Program-made: the position numbers and the translations under genes
The notes under the pieces: model-generated
Databases searched by the model: none
The model's input: the letters and a program-made list of their open reading frames with translations, nothing else
What the model was told of the DNA's origin: nothing
Shown here: one piece after another, positions 12,189 through 22,655 of the stretch
How the letters are laid out: each line of letters opens with the position of its first letter
How positions within the stretch are numbered: the first letter of the stretch is position 1
Source of the DNA: Hormiphora californensis
Lineage: Eukaryota; Ctenophora; Tentaculata; Cydippida; Pleurobrachiidae
Length of the DNA: 64,000 nucleotides
Direction of reading: 5' to 3'
Assembly (NCBI GenBank): GCA_020137815.1
Contig: CM035353.1
Span: forward strand, 5,274,733 to 5,338,732

Positions 12189-12711
12189 CATCAGCGATCT
12201 GTCATCTGAATATACATAGTACGAATTAGATTACCTAATCAAGATATAGAGCTAGTGGATTGAATGAACAATGTTCATTGAACAGGGCTCTCTCTTATCC
12301 ACCAAATAGATTAGGAAATGTTAGCTAATACAGCAACATTATATATTCACGAATACAACACATATATAACACAATAGATCACATATACAATATATATATA
12401 ATATACTAATTTCACATACCTAAAAGAAGAAGTTGAACCTCATTTTGTCTCTTTTCCTTCCACTCTTGTATTTGTTTGTCGATTTGCTTATTTTTAGCAG
12501 CATCCCCTTCACCTAACGGCTCCGTGCCCGAGGAGGGTGTCCGTGACAGCCTGCATGGGTCAAATGTTAATAATACTTCGCATGAAAATTAATAAAAGCA
12601 AGAAATTAATATTCTGTCCCCCCCCCTTTTGTACTCCTTTCTGTCCCCTCTTTTCTCCCCCGGCTCGATGACTTACCCAGGGCAACAGCGGTCAAGCAAG
12701 TTTTTCACCAT
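6999..12711 (-). CDS. Heterotrimeric G-protein alpha subunit, Gi/o-like but divergent
   Basis: Ten coding exons on the minus strand: 12677-12711, 12420-12550, 11619-11689, 11406-11523, 10240-10336, 9868-9927, 9587-9715, 9071-9200, 8758-8911 and 6999-7186. All phases agree and give 370 residues (family about 350-360). G-alpha subunits bind GTP, relay signals from GPCRs and sit on the inner face of the plasma membrane. Visible elements are P-loop GPGESGKST (56-64), switch I Arg195 and Thr199, DVGGQR with catalytic Gln221, NKTD (286-289) and TNATDT (the TCAT box). The C-terminus has FVFDAVT and NNLK as in Gi/o. Oddities: it starts MVKN, so the Gly2 myristoylation site is absent, although CC at 9-10 could be palmitoylated; the P-loop second residue is Pro instead of Ala; the Gi/o pertussis-toxin Cys at position -4 is Ala367; the switch I TTG is TTQ. 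The last exon starts at 7186, not at a nearer AG, because this restores the conserved G-S-N after FPEY. Confidence 0.93.
7187..7690. repeat. ~39-bp minisatellite carrying copies of the G-alpha last-exon acceptor
   Basis: About 12 extra copies of a 37-41-bp unit with core TTAGAACCTGCAGCAGGGGG. On the gene strand each reads a C-rich tract, CTGCTGCAG, then GTTCTAATAACC, which is the true acceptor and the first bases of the last exon (the real copy is at 7175-7195). The array lies wholly in the last intron. Confidence 0.9.
8009..8458. mobile_element. 450-bp TTAA-flanked foldback element in G-alpha intron
   Basis: The terminal repeats begin AGGTTGACAAG and are bordered by TTAA at 8005-8008 and 8459-8462. 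The arms (about 110 bp or more) are near-perfect complements, containing GTCTTATTTTGATTTATC and GAATTTTTTGTCGGCTAG. No coding capacity. Same target type as the 1303-bp elements but unrelated in sequence. Confidence 0.85.
8497..8543. repeat. Short perfect hairpin
   Basis: CTGGGGGCCACGAAGAAT is followed after a few bases by its exact complement. It sits in the last intron of the G-alpha gene. Confidence 0.75.
8571..8657. mobile_element. 87-bp MITE with G-tract ends
   Basis: The ends are a G tract then GTCCAGCCCTAAAAAA, matched by the inverted TTTTTTAGGGATGGAC and a C tract. AATACT directly borders both ends (8565-8570 and 8658-8663), consistent with a 6-bp target duplication. Confidence 0.65.
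9205..9556. repeat. (GA)n-rich array in G-alpha intron, next to an acceptor
   Basis: Imperfect GA repeats with recurrent GGGGCAGGGAGATAGTGA and AGGCAGAGAGATAGTGA units. On the gene strand this is a long CT tract directly upstream of the acceptor of the DVGGQR exon (9200). The unit adjoining the acceptor is itself repeated at 9470-9510. Confidence 0.85.
10485..10893. repeat. 52-bp minisatellite in G-alpha intron
   Basis: About 7.5 copies of a 52-bp unit containing TTGTATGAACGGACGGACAT. Two unit variants (CAACAATACA and CAACACTACA) tend to alternate. It lies in the intron between the fourth and fifth coding exons. Confidence 0.93.
10996..11046. repeat. Short inverted repeat, AGCCAATCA ends
   Basis: AGCCAATCACAGGC is followed by the near-complement GGCCTCTGATTGGCT around a TTTAGAAAT loop. 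A related hairpin with the same loop lies at 63857-63915, so this is a small dispersed family. Confidence 0.6.
11284..11350. mobile_element. CAGTCGGACC MITE, copy in G-alpha intron
   Basis: Ends CAGTCGGACC and GTCCGACTG, bordered by TA on both sides. Internal palindromic GATTTACCGGG / GTAAATCAGTG. CAGT ends and a TA duplication are typical of pogo/Tigger-type MITEs of the Tc1/mariner superfamily. Other full-length copies are listed separately. Confidence 0.85.
11770..12053. mobile_element. Foldback MITE, AAGTCCGATTTTT ends, TA target
   Basis: The left end TA-AAGTCCGATTTTTAATAATG is mirrored at the right end, with internal G and C tracts that also pair. It contains a second complementary pair, CCCACGCACCGTGGG. 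Related ends (AAGTCGGATT) occur at 22407-22552 and 55697-55832. Confidence 0.75.
12103..12183. repeat. (GA)n microsatellite
   Basis: GA dinucleotides with two AAAG interruptions, in the second intron of the G-alpha gene. Confidence 0.97.
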
Positions 12712-13502
12712 TCTGTGAATTGTCTCACCATGGTACACACAACACGCTCCTAGATCTTGTTTCAGGTGTTATTCCAATGCGGTATGTAGCGGCCCTTTTT
12801 CAACTCAGATCCGCGATACACACACACACACACACGGGGGGAGACTTGCAATTCGTACCTAAACCATTGCTATAGATTGGAAATGTTTAGTTAGAGCAAT
12901 GAGCCAAAAATGTAAAAAAGAAGTGGAAGAAAAGAACGAGAGAGAGAGAGTATTTTGTACAAGCAAGCACGGGGTGTCTCTCTCTCTCTCTGAGAGACTC
13001 TCTTCGAATGAGTCGAGGTGTGAGTGCATAGACCCAGCCACTCCATATATATATTCCCTAAATCCAGCGGCGCAGACAACACCCTGATTATCCCCGTTAA
13101 GGCACTACCAGCTCACATATTGTGTTGCTGCTTGTTGGTAAAACTGTAAAGGGTATAAATACCAGCCACCACCCCCCGCCATCAGGTTCCATCGATATCT
13201 TCTTGTCCAGATCGTCTGTACTACCACCATGATTATACCCATTATGGTACTTCATTGCATGCAAGTCTTTAGACCTCTTTTATAATCTGGAAATGTCTAA
13301 AGTCGTTAAAAGATTGAAGTACTCTGTAATGTCATATATTTACAAAATATAGCCCATTTGATACCAGTTTTATGGTTGCCATGGCAATTGAAGCGGTTGA
13401 TAAAAATATAAATGTTTGTGCAATGTGTATGCTGCTCATGCTTCGGCCCGCTGTGCCTGCGAGCCGTGAGGGGCGTAGTCTTATACGAGTCAAGCTTATA
13501 CA
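12712..13502. other. 5' flank of the G-alpha gene
   Basis: Upstream of the G-alpha start codon. It holds a CA run at 12819-12834 and a GA/CT-rich stretch at 12935-13005. No TATA-type core could be assigned and no upstream exon was identified. Confidence 0.4.
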
Positions 13503-13681
13503 AGGTGGCCCATAAATTATGATAGCGGGGGACAAGCTGTACCTCCGAAACGGTAGTTGTGCAAAAAACAAACTACGGGAACATGCTGGAACAATTCCTG
13601 GACGGCTTTTTGCAAATTATGAAATTATCACCGTTTCGGAGGTACTGCTCGTCCCCCGCTATCATAATTTATGGGCCACCT
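13503..13681. mobile_element. 179-bp foldback MITE
   Basis: AGGTGGCCCATAAATTATGA and its exact complement form the ends; pairing continues through GCGGGGGAC and ACCTCCGAAACGGT. No clear target duplication. Confidence 0.8.
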
Positions 13682-14275
13682 AAATACTGAGTTTATATGA
13701 AACATTGAAACAAGCGGTGGTATTTTACAAGCTGTAAGTAGTCTACAGTGAGCAAGAGTGAAATGGGGGAGCGAAGCTAATAAACAAATCAAATTTTACT
13801 CTCACAGTCTCTCTAAAAGCTGTGAATTAAAGTGAACTTATAAAGTATAAACGGTGAGCTAGGTCAGGTAATAATAATATTGTAGTATTGCGATTGGGGG
13901 GGGGGGGGGGGGAGCTTTACCATTTTTCTATTTTTGTGATTCTCGGTATTTACCTCAATAATCTCATAAATGAGAAAATTTAAAAAAAAAGAGGCTCTAA
14001 TATGGCATTGATCTAAGAACGTTACTAACTTATTAGTAAGATCTGGTGTTAGGCTAAAAATATAACGAAAAACTGAGTATTGCATTGGCAGCCAAAATGG
14101 GGGAAATTTACCACAGAAATCTCAAAAGAATTTCAAGCAAATTTCGAAAAAATCTCAAGAAGTAAAACTAGGGTAGATGAGATTCTCCCTAGCAGCGCAC
14201 CACCCCCCCCCCCCATATTATAGTTTGGTTTGGTTCATATATGATTTCATATTCTTTCACCGACGACAGACAGAA

Positions 14276-14374
14276 GACGATCTGGTGGTGAATCCGAAAG
14301 GATGATCCGGCACTATGCTTGGCTGTGTGACTGTTTACAGTCCCAGATGAGCGGCCCAAACCAAACCAAACCAT
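14276..14374 (+). mobile_element. SINE-like element with (AAACC)n tail, copy 1
   Basis: About 95 bp shared with 22073-22206: ACGATCTGGTGGTGAATCC, GGATGATCCGGCACTATGC, and CTGTTTACAGTCCCAGATGA, then an AAACC pentamer tail. A complementary GGTTTGGTT block lies at the left (14224-14235), and ATATTA flanks both sides, so a short inverted-repeat element is the alternative. Confidence 0.55.
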
Positions 14375-16195
14375 ATTACAGTACGACTATTACAGAATAC
14401 AATATAATTAAAGTTGATACCATATTTATGGTATCATGTTTATCATATCATTCATCACAAATAGAATGAGATACATATCCTATATGTGATTGTTATGTTA
14501 TGACCCTTCTTCGGAGCGCCGTGCGGGGCACAGTAAACAGGGTCGAGCAAGGCAACTAAGTACTACTAAGGTATGGGATAAGTATCCTATGTGATGGGCC
14601 CGGGCGCTTGCCAGCGCTATGATACGTATAGCAAGCAAGGGGAACACAACCTCAGGTGCAGGCTGTGAAAAATAAAATCTGTCAAACTGTGCAACATTCA
14701 TGGCCAGGATACATGGTGTGTAACAGGGAGTGAACAATTTTAGCACGGAAATGATCCAAAAAAACCTCAGCTCTTTTTCGACTCCAAGTAAATAGTTGAA
14801 GCCAAACATGCACACTGAATAACGGTGTGGGCTACACGTGTCTCATTTGGACCTTTATATACACTGGGGCAGTCCTATCTGGCACTTCAATTCATTAAGA
14901 ATGATGTAGAGAAAGCTCTGAGAGAGATCTTTCCATTTTAAGATGCAATCTTGTTCCATCTCTGCGATTAAATTCTGTGACCTCTGTCATGCCCCCCTTT
15001 CTCTCTCCCTCTCTCTCATCTGCATATATCTCTCTACATCGTCTCTGCTGCTACAGCAGTACTCCCTCTCTTTCAAATTTATATCCCATTCCCTCACTCG
15101 CACGGCCACTGTAAAAATGTCACAGTGAGACACACTCAGTATGAACCCCCCCCCCCCCCCCCGGCCGTGTTGGTAATGTGATACGTGGAAACATTTTTCA
15201 ACTCAAACACACATTTCTCTGTTCACTGTTCAACTGTTTAGGAAATTCTGAATTATAGACAATCATTCATAAAATTAAAATATAGGTCGATGTTGTGATC
15301 CATCGGACCCCGATTTACCGGGAGGATAAGTCTTCCCCCGATATACCGGGCACCCCGATATACCGGGCAAAACCCTTACCTTTTCAAAATTGCGTTATGA
15401 ACTAAGTCACACTCCTTCCACACTCCTTCCACACACACACTTGTGCTGACACACACACACACATTATATGTATGGTAACACACCCCCGGCCCTGTCAGCA
15501 CTAAGCAACTTTTTCGAAGTTTCTGTAAAGAAAGAAACATATCTCTACTATAAAGTGGGAGATATAATATATGTGTTTGAAGAAAGCTACTACTATAACG
15601 CCTCCTGGATAATTTGCAGAGCTGTATCTCTTTGTTGTAACAGAAGCTGTCAAGGGTGTGGTAGAATATATATCAAGATTCAAAATATAACAGCTTTGGT
15701 GGAAAATCAGATACTAGATCTAAAAATCGTAAGGACAAAGGGAAATATAGGAACGATGAAGTGATCTAAACAAAAGGGAAATTTGAACCGTAGTCGCGGA
15801 GAAATGGGGGGATCAACTGGGAAGTGAATACCTCTAACATCATACTCAGCTTCGAGAAAGAAAAACAAACTAAGTAGATTTACTGCATAGTTTCCTATGT
15901 AGAAAGGGGGTTGTTTACCTCCAGGCCTTCCGAGATGGACTGCTTGGGGTATCTATTACAAGTCTGCCGGGACTCACTCTATAACACTCCATTCTGTTTA
16001 CACTAACATATCGCAATACTGTTTATCTCAATTAATACAGATATATGCTGTGTATCTCAATACCCTCTCAACATCAATCTCAAGATAACTAGAATTGGGG
16101 CAGTTGAATCTCAATTTATGAGGGAAGGCTGGCCCGGTTAGTCGATTTCTGACCTACGATATAATAACCATTGATCCAATAATGAAAAAAAGGTA
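14375..16195. other. Intergenic, mostly featureless
   Basis: Contains C-homopolymer runs (15146-15163), CA runs near 15450 and a partial MITE at 15300-15382. ORFs here (for example 98 codons at 15468) lack recognisable motifs. Confidence 0.45.
15300..15382. mobile_element. CAGTCGGACC MITE family, partial
   Basis: Contains ATCGGACCCCGATTTACCGG, then GATAAGTCTTCCCCCGATAT and a second CACCCCGATATACCGGGC, matching the left and middle parts of the long copy at 48405-48576. The right end is missing. Confidence 0.75.
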
Positions 16196-16203
16196 TTTTT
16201 CCA

Positions 16204-16510
16204 CAGGGGTGTAGGAATGATTTTTCAAGTGAGGAGGCGAAGTCACGTGACCAATTACAGCGCTGGCCAGCGCCCAAGAATTTTTTTGTGAGCAAGATTT
16301 AGCCACCTATTCCATTGCATTTATCTTAAATCTTGCGGAGCGACAGCGGAGCCCGAAAAAATTTGTAGGGTTATGAGCCAAAAAGTCATGATTTCGCCAT
16401 TTGGAAGTGATTGTTGACTGTGGTGACAGAAGTGAGTGGGCGAACCTGGCCAAAAGTGGGGGGGGGGGGGGGCGACCGCCCCCCTCGCCCCCCCTATTCC
16501 TACACCCCTG
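16204..16510. mobile_element. hAT-type MITE, copy 1, with 8-bp target duplication
   Basis: Ends CAGGGGTGTAGGAATG and ATTCCTACACCCCTG, a typical hAT terminus. An exact 8-bp duplication, TTTTTCCA, flanks it at 16196-16203 and 16511-16518. No transposase. About 85-90% identical by eye to the copy at 22685-22981. Confidence 0.93.
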
Positions 16511-16671
16511 TTTTTCCATATCTTTTTAGTTTTTCCTTTCACCAATTTTATGCCTCCTTCTCTCATGTTTTCTCTTTTTAATTTAGGTGTAGTGTGACAT
16601 GTAATAAGATTACAGGTGGGCACGTCCAATACTACCTCCGTCCCCCACTCTCTCTCTATCTCTTTATCTCT

Positions 16672-16690
16672 CTATCTCTCTATCTCACTA

Positions 16691-16779
<89 letters not shown>
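16672..16779. repeat. (CT)n microsatellite
   Basis: CT dinucleotides preceded by interrupted CTATCT units. Confidence 0.97.
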
Positions 16780-16780
<1 letters not shown>

Positions 16781-16899
16781 GCACACACCCACACTGTAAC
16801 GCAAGAAGAGGAAGTTTTAAAATGCAGGAGAGAGGAAAAGCCGCGAATTTGTAATTTTTCCATCTGACACACGAGAGAGTATAACAGAAAAGAGAACAA

Positions 16900-17940
16900 G
16901 TGCAGAGTGGTACACGCGGTAAAATTCTGATACGTTTTTAATGCAATAAAATCCGGACGTCCTTATAATAGATCCTTGACGATACGAAGCGAGAATTCAG
17001 AATATAATATAGACCATACTGCACTCATCATGGTTAAACTTGTCTTGCTCAACCCTTTCTCTCTCTCCGGTTTGAAAAAATAAGGTATTACACCTCGTCA
17101 ATCCATGCTCACGAGGTGTGTCTTCATTCCAACCTCAGGATTCTATCAGGGCAATTCTCTTACAGGCCTTGCTCGACCCTTTTTGACTGCACCCTGATTA
17201 GTAAATACTAATGAGGGTCACGGAACACGTCTATATATTTACTAATTAGATGTAATTATTCCATCGCATGATCAAATGCGGTAGACAGAAGAAAAGGTAT
17301 ATTATAAGGAGGAAAAATGCTTGCAGCAAACATTGAAACTTTGACCAAAAATGAAGGGCCGTAAGCCCAAACTTCCCGATAAGATAGAAAGCTAAATTTG
17401 GTCGCGTTAGATTCGTCTAAAAAAAGGTTAAATTCAGAAAAGATCCGTTCAGAAAGGGGTTTCCAGACCGAGGCCTACACTAAATTACAATTTACACTAT
17501 ATCATATACTACTGGAAATTACTACTGGGACGAGGGTCACTCAAGCCAGCTATCTAAACCAGAAAGGGACACCGACAGGGATTTCATAACATAAGAGAGA
17601 TAACCCAATTAGCCTTAAATACCATGTTCAAGTGTACACGCCGGTGCTGAACTTTGAATAAACACATTAATTCACCAATGATTAATGAACTATTTAAATA
17701 AATAAATAAACCCTCTTACAAATCAATATACATGGGACATGGGAGCTGTACGAAGGTAAACGTACACGTTGGCGTGCAACAGAATACACATGCACGCGTA
17801 CACTAGCTGGTATGCTTCCTGGTTCTTCAAGCTGACTCATTGGGTGCCTGTGTATCATGTGACGTTTGACAAGATGTCCCATTGGCTGGCCAGCGTCACG
17901 TGATACGGTGAACAATTAAAGCTAAAATAGGCGCTCTTCT
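16900..17940. other. Intergenic, nothing firmly recognised
   Basis: Part of it (17390-17475, with GATTCGTCTAAAAAAAGG) resembles one arm of the foldback element at 63600-63781. No gene was seen. Confidence 0.4.
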
Positions 17941-17949
17941 CTTGTCGGA

Positions 17950-18375
<426 letters not shown>

Positions 18376-18933
18376 CCCCTTCTTTTACACGAATGAAACA
18401 CCACAGCTATGGGCAAGGAGAAAAAGCGAGATGTGCAAAATACGGTACATAAGGAGGTTTTACAGTAGGAAAACGCACCACCCAAATCAACGTGATTCTG
18501 CTTACATGTATGGAAGAGAAAATGAGACCTAGGAAATAATAGTTGTGTGAGAGCTAGCCAGCTAAATATGACCATGATACTTTGGGAATATAATAAAATA
18601 TTATATATACAATCAATAAACCCGGGACACCATAATATAATGTCCTTGGTAATGAAATTACCCCTCCGTGTGAGTGCCCTGTAAATGGCTGACTGCCCGC
18701 CGCCCGATATCTGTATAAAGATTAAAGAGTCCTGTTCTTGAATGTCGCAAAGAAAAGGGACTACATATAAAATGGGTCTGAGATGTCAGACTGTATCGAA
18801 GCCATTTTGAAATGTAACGCTCAGCATTATTCATTGGGGATTCTAAGGCTTAATAGAAAGCAAAGAAAAAATTATTAACGATTAAAAGCCCGGCCCACTG
18901 AACAACGTTGGATTACGTTTTCCTAACATAATA

Positions 18934-19144
18934 GGGACAGTCCACGTCTGAGTGAGATAATCTCACTCAGACATCACAGAATTTCTCCTAAGTGTACAAT
19001 CTTTTTACAAAAATTAGAGTTGCTATATAAACTAGAGCATCTCTAGCTTATGTAGCAACTCTATTTTTGTAAAAAAGATTGTACACTTAGGAGAAATTCT
19101 GTGATGTCTGAGTGAGATTATCTCACTCAGACGTGGACTGTCCC
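18934..19144. mobile_element. 211-bp near-perfect palindromic element
   Basis: The ends are GGGACAGTCCACGTCTGAG and its complement; each arm contains an inner small hairpin (GAGTGAGATAATCTCACTC). AATA borders both sides and may be the target duplication. Confidence 0.85.
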
Positions 19145-19189
19145 AATAACTTGTATTATAGCACAATCAGGGTCCTCGAGGCAAAACGT

Positions 19190-20838
19190 AGCTAACGTGT
19201 TGGGCAAAAAAAATGTCCCCCCTAGACTAGCATAGTTCCAGATATCGTAGAGCTCTAAAATTTTACACAGTTACTCTATGGGACAAATAAATAAGTTCCA
19301 CAAAATTTCAGACTTTTAGCTCAAAGTTCATTTTTTTGATCGGAATGAACATTGTTATTCATTCCAAAAAACATGATTTTTCGGTCCAGAAGCCAAGCAA
19401 TTGTCTTTGGCTCTCGATTTTGGGGGGGTCGTCACCTTTTATTTTGCCCACTTTTGCCCACATTTGCCCACATGGGCAAACCAAAATCTCAAAAAACAGG
19501 TATAATGTGGGCAAAGTGGGCAAAAAGTGGGCAAAAATATTATAAGCATCAAAACTTTACCAGAAAACCCTCTGTGACAAATGTTTTTCACCTCCAATGT
19601 CTTCCAAGAGGTCCCCTCTATCGATTCCAACCGATAATTAATGTACTTACTTATGACTTAGGGTTGATAAGGCTCCATGTCCGACTGGACAAAAGTGGGC
19701 AAAAAAATTTGGAAAAATTAGGCAAAGGCCAGTGATTTTTCGTCATTTTGGGGCTATTTAGGGAACTGATACATAACAAAGGTTTTCCACTTGCATTGTA
19801 CTCCAATGGGGTCCCAGAAAAACCAGAAAAATTTTCCACTCCAACCATGTGAGAAACGTGCCTAAAATGACCAATTTTCCTAATTTTGCCAACATATTTT
19901 GCCCATTTTCCCAGTTGGATATGGAGCCTTATCAACCCTGAGCAAATATATTATCGGTTGGAATCGATAGGGGGGACCTCTAGGAGGACATTGGTGGTGA
20001 AAAACCTTTGTCACAGACGATTACCTGGTTGATAGCATATATTTTTTATGGATTTAAATTTTTTGCCTACTTTTGCCTACTTTTGCCCACTTTTGCCCAC
20101 TTTTGCCCATGTGGGCAAATTCAAAATTTAAGAATAATGTGGGCAGTGGGCAAAAAAAAAGGTGACGTACCCCCCTCGATTTTCTTTCAAATGCGACCAA
20201 GAAAAGCCAAAACGGACAACCACAAGGCACACAGTGGTCATGTTTCTGACAGTTAGTCACGTCATGTGATCCCCACCGAATCGTGTAATTTATTCAGAAT
20301 TGCTAATCATGCTTAGTGGTGGAGAATCACGTATCACAGCTGCTAATGAGGGATGACGATGACTATTGGTCATGAGATCCGAAGCTCATTAACAAGTGGC
20401 CTCTTTACCCAAGTGATGCCGAATCACATGTCGCTTTTTCGATACACATCCCTCATTAGCGACTGTGATACGTGATTCTTCCCCACTAAGCCTGATTAGC
20501 AACTCACGATTCGGTGGGGATCACATGACCTGGCTAACTGTCAGAAACATGACCACTGTGTGCCATGTGGTTGTCCGTTTTGGCTTTTCTTGGTCGCATT
20601 TGAAAGAAAATCGAGAGCCAAAGACAATTGCTTGGCTTCTGGACCGAAAAATCATGTTTTTTGGAATGAATAACAATGTTCATTCCGATCAAAAAAATGA
20701 ACTTTGAGCTAAAAGTCTGAAATTTTGTGGAACTTATTTATTTGTCCCATAGAGTAACTGTGTAAAATTTTAGAGCTCTACGATATCTGGAACTATGCTA
20801 GTCTAGGGGGGACATTTTTTTTGCCCAACACGTTAGCT
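19190..20838. mobile_element. Large foldback element, interrupted by a nested insertion
   Basis: The arms start AGCTAACGTGTTGGGC and are complementary for more than 300 bp through AAGCCAAGCAATTGTCTTTG. In the left arm the palindrome is broken at a TCGATTTT by an insertion (19422-20175); without it the arms continue to pair through GAAAGAAAATCGAGAGCC. The centre near 20350 contains weaker pairs of GATCACATGAC and GTCACGTCATGTGAT. Confidence 0.85.
19422..20175. mobile_element. 754-bp G-tract-ended element with 8-bp target duplication
   Basis: Ends GGGGGGGTCGTCACCTTTT and the complement of GTACGTCACC with a C tract. TCGATTTT is exactly duplicated at 19414-19421 and 20176-20183. Inside there are many tandem GCCCACTTTT units, inverted between the two halves. 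No coding capacity. Confidence 0.88.
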
Positions 20839-20844
20839 TATAAA

Positions 20845-20898
20845 AAAATATGTAGTATCACTATAGTACCTGATGGATATAGTGATACTACATATTTT
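20845..20898. repeat. Short hairpin
   Basis: AAATATGTAGTATCACTATA and its complement around a 12-base loop. Probably a very small MITE. Confidence 0.75.
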
Positions 20899-21287
20899 CA
20901 CATTTTAATTTCGCATAATCTGCGTTTGAAATATATTTAGATTTACGATGACCGCTGGTGCCGTACGGAATAATTCGCACGATCTGGCATCAAAGAATGG
21001 TGGTAATAAAATGCCAAGAACAATATAATATATGACAGGAGCAGAATTAGGAAGAAGTGATATCTGTGATATCAGTGTCAATTTAATTGCACCTGAATAG
21101 TATTTAGGGAATATTACAAAAGATGAATTACTATGAGGGTGCACCTCAAGTAATTAGGGCTTTTTCAAACCCTCCCTTACAGGCGATCTGAGCTAGGGGT
21201 AATACATATAACCATTTTGACTCACTTTTTCGGTGAGCGGTTCTGAAACCCCTCCTTAGTTAGGCCAGGAGTAGTGTGATACCCCTG

Positions 21288-21490
21288 TCAACGCCGTGCG
21301 GCTCTCGCCGCCGCCAGTGGTTGACCACGGTCTTCCTGGAACGTCTGAAGTAACATGCTCTGCATAAACAGATTGGTGGGTGGCCTTGCTACGGCGGAGT
21401 GGTGGACGTGCTGGGGCACCTAATAAGCGTGTTCGGTGCGGCCTCTAGACTACTTTCGGGCAGGTCATCCTCCAGACGCAGCAATCACAA
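21288..21490. other. GC-rich non-coding block of unknown origin
   Basis: This 200-bp block is clearly more GC-rich than its surroundings, contains GCCGCCGCC and TGGTTGACCACGG self-complementary parts, and has no long ORF. It is bordered by AACCCCTCCTTAG-type sequences on both sides. It may be a structured RNA or an unrecognised SINE; I cannot assign it. Confidence 0.35.
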
Positions 21491-21754
21491 ACAAACCCCT
21501 CCTTAGAGGGTTTTTTCGTAACCTAAGGTGTCACATGGGTGACATTTTTGTCTTCTGCTACTGCACTGTACAGCACTAGAAATGATGTACAAATGGTATG
21601 AGTCGCCTGACACTGTATTATGAATTAGTCCATAAGCAGTATAATCGCTTTTTTATAGCTTTTTAAAGTATTATATAGCCATGAATTGTTGCTTCATTCC
21701 CTCAAGCGATTTAATGTCAAATTTGTTATTAAATGCACTTATGTACAAAGAATA

Positions 21755-21800
21755 TTCTGTGTCAATTGATTGACGATTGTAATCAATTGACACAGAATAA
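21755..21800. repeat. Short perfect hairpin
   Basis: ATTCTGTGTCAATTGATT is followed by its exact complement AATCAATTGACACAGAAT after nine bases. Confidence 0.8.
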
Positions 21801-21836
21801 TCTCTTAGTGTAGGACTTAACGGTGTACCATGTACA

Positions 21837-21905
21837 ATCGGACCCTGACTTACCGGGCCCCGATTTACCGGAACCCCGATTTACCGAGGCGATAAACTTC
21901 CCCCG
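21837..21905. mobile_element. CAGTCGGACC MITE family, partial
   Basis: Left part only: AATCGGACCCTGACTTACCG followed by two CCCCGATTTACCG units and GATAAACTTCCCCCGAA, collinear with the first half of the copy at 48405-48576. Confidence 0.8.
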
Positions 21906-22072
21906 AACTATTTTGGCCTATTTTCACTGAAAATTTCAGGTTTTCGAATTTTCTCAGGCATAAGACACTGCAGGGTCCGAATTTATACTCTATCTCTCTC
22001 TCTCTCTTTCTTTCTCTCTCCCCCCACTCAATATACACCACCGAATCAACAGGAAAACACCGCACAATAACC

Positions 22073-22206
22073 ACGATCTGGTGGTAATTCCAAATGGATG
22101 ATCCGACGACCGGCACTATGCAGTCTCGCCCGGTCGGCGAGACTTGCCTGTTTACAGTCCCAGAGGGGCAGATGAGCGACCCAAACCAAACCAAACCAAA
22201 CCAAAC
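22073..22206 (+). mobile_element. SINE-like element with (AAACC)n tail, copy 2
   Basis: Shares ACGATCTGGTGGT, GGATGATCCG, CCGGCACTATGC and TTTACAGTCCCAGA with 14276-14374 and ends in five AAACC/AAACA units. This copy has an extra GTCTCGCCCGGTCGGCGAGA hairpin. Confidence 0.6.
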
Positions 22207-22406
22207 AAGAAAATAAGAATTTGCGTGGGCAGTATCCAACCAATATTCCCATCAATCCCCTTGCCCACCAACCATAACAACCCGTCAATTTGGACGTGGA
22301 AATGTACATCGATTTCCTCAAGGATATTTGCATTTAATGTAGTAATATGTTTTAACTGGACACGCTGTAAATTACGGCCCGTAATGATATTGTTTGGTTA
22401 AAATGT

Positions 22407-22552
22407 AAAGTCGGATTTTTTGAAGTTGTCACCCCCTTCTCGTGTGCTTGCTTTTTGCGTGCCTATCACATGTTAACGTGTGGTGTGCGCGTCAAAAATA
22501 GAAAAATATCTCATGTGCAGATTGGGGGTGACAACTTGAATAATTCCGACTT
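22407..22552. mobile_element. Foldback MITE, AAGTCGGATT ends
   Basis: Inverted pair AAGTCGGATTTTTTGAAGTT / AACTTGAATAATTCCGACTT, with inner GTCACCCCC / GGGGGTGAC. Left TA, right TG. Related to elements at 11770 and 55697. Confidence 0.7.
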
Positions 22553-22655
22553 TGTCGTGTGAGTGTAGTGTGCGATGGATGTATCATATATCATGTATGA
22601 AATAGTTCAATCGGGAGACACTTTCAGCCACAGACGATGAAGATAAACCGCCTCA

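Noticed and set aside
14221-14374. tRNA gene
   Set aside because: A GGATGATCC-type word recalls a B box, but no cloverleaf or A box could be drawn; kept only as a SINE-like repeat.
15468-15764. 98-codon plus-strand ORF
   Set aside because: No homology recognised, no splice partners, and an overlapping ORF on the other strand; composition is not clearly protein-like.
19336-20260. ORFs of 68-127 codons over 19.3-20.3 kb
   Set aside because: They cross the borders of two nested non-coding elements and consist of the repeated GCCCACTTTT words.
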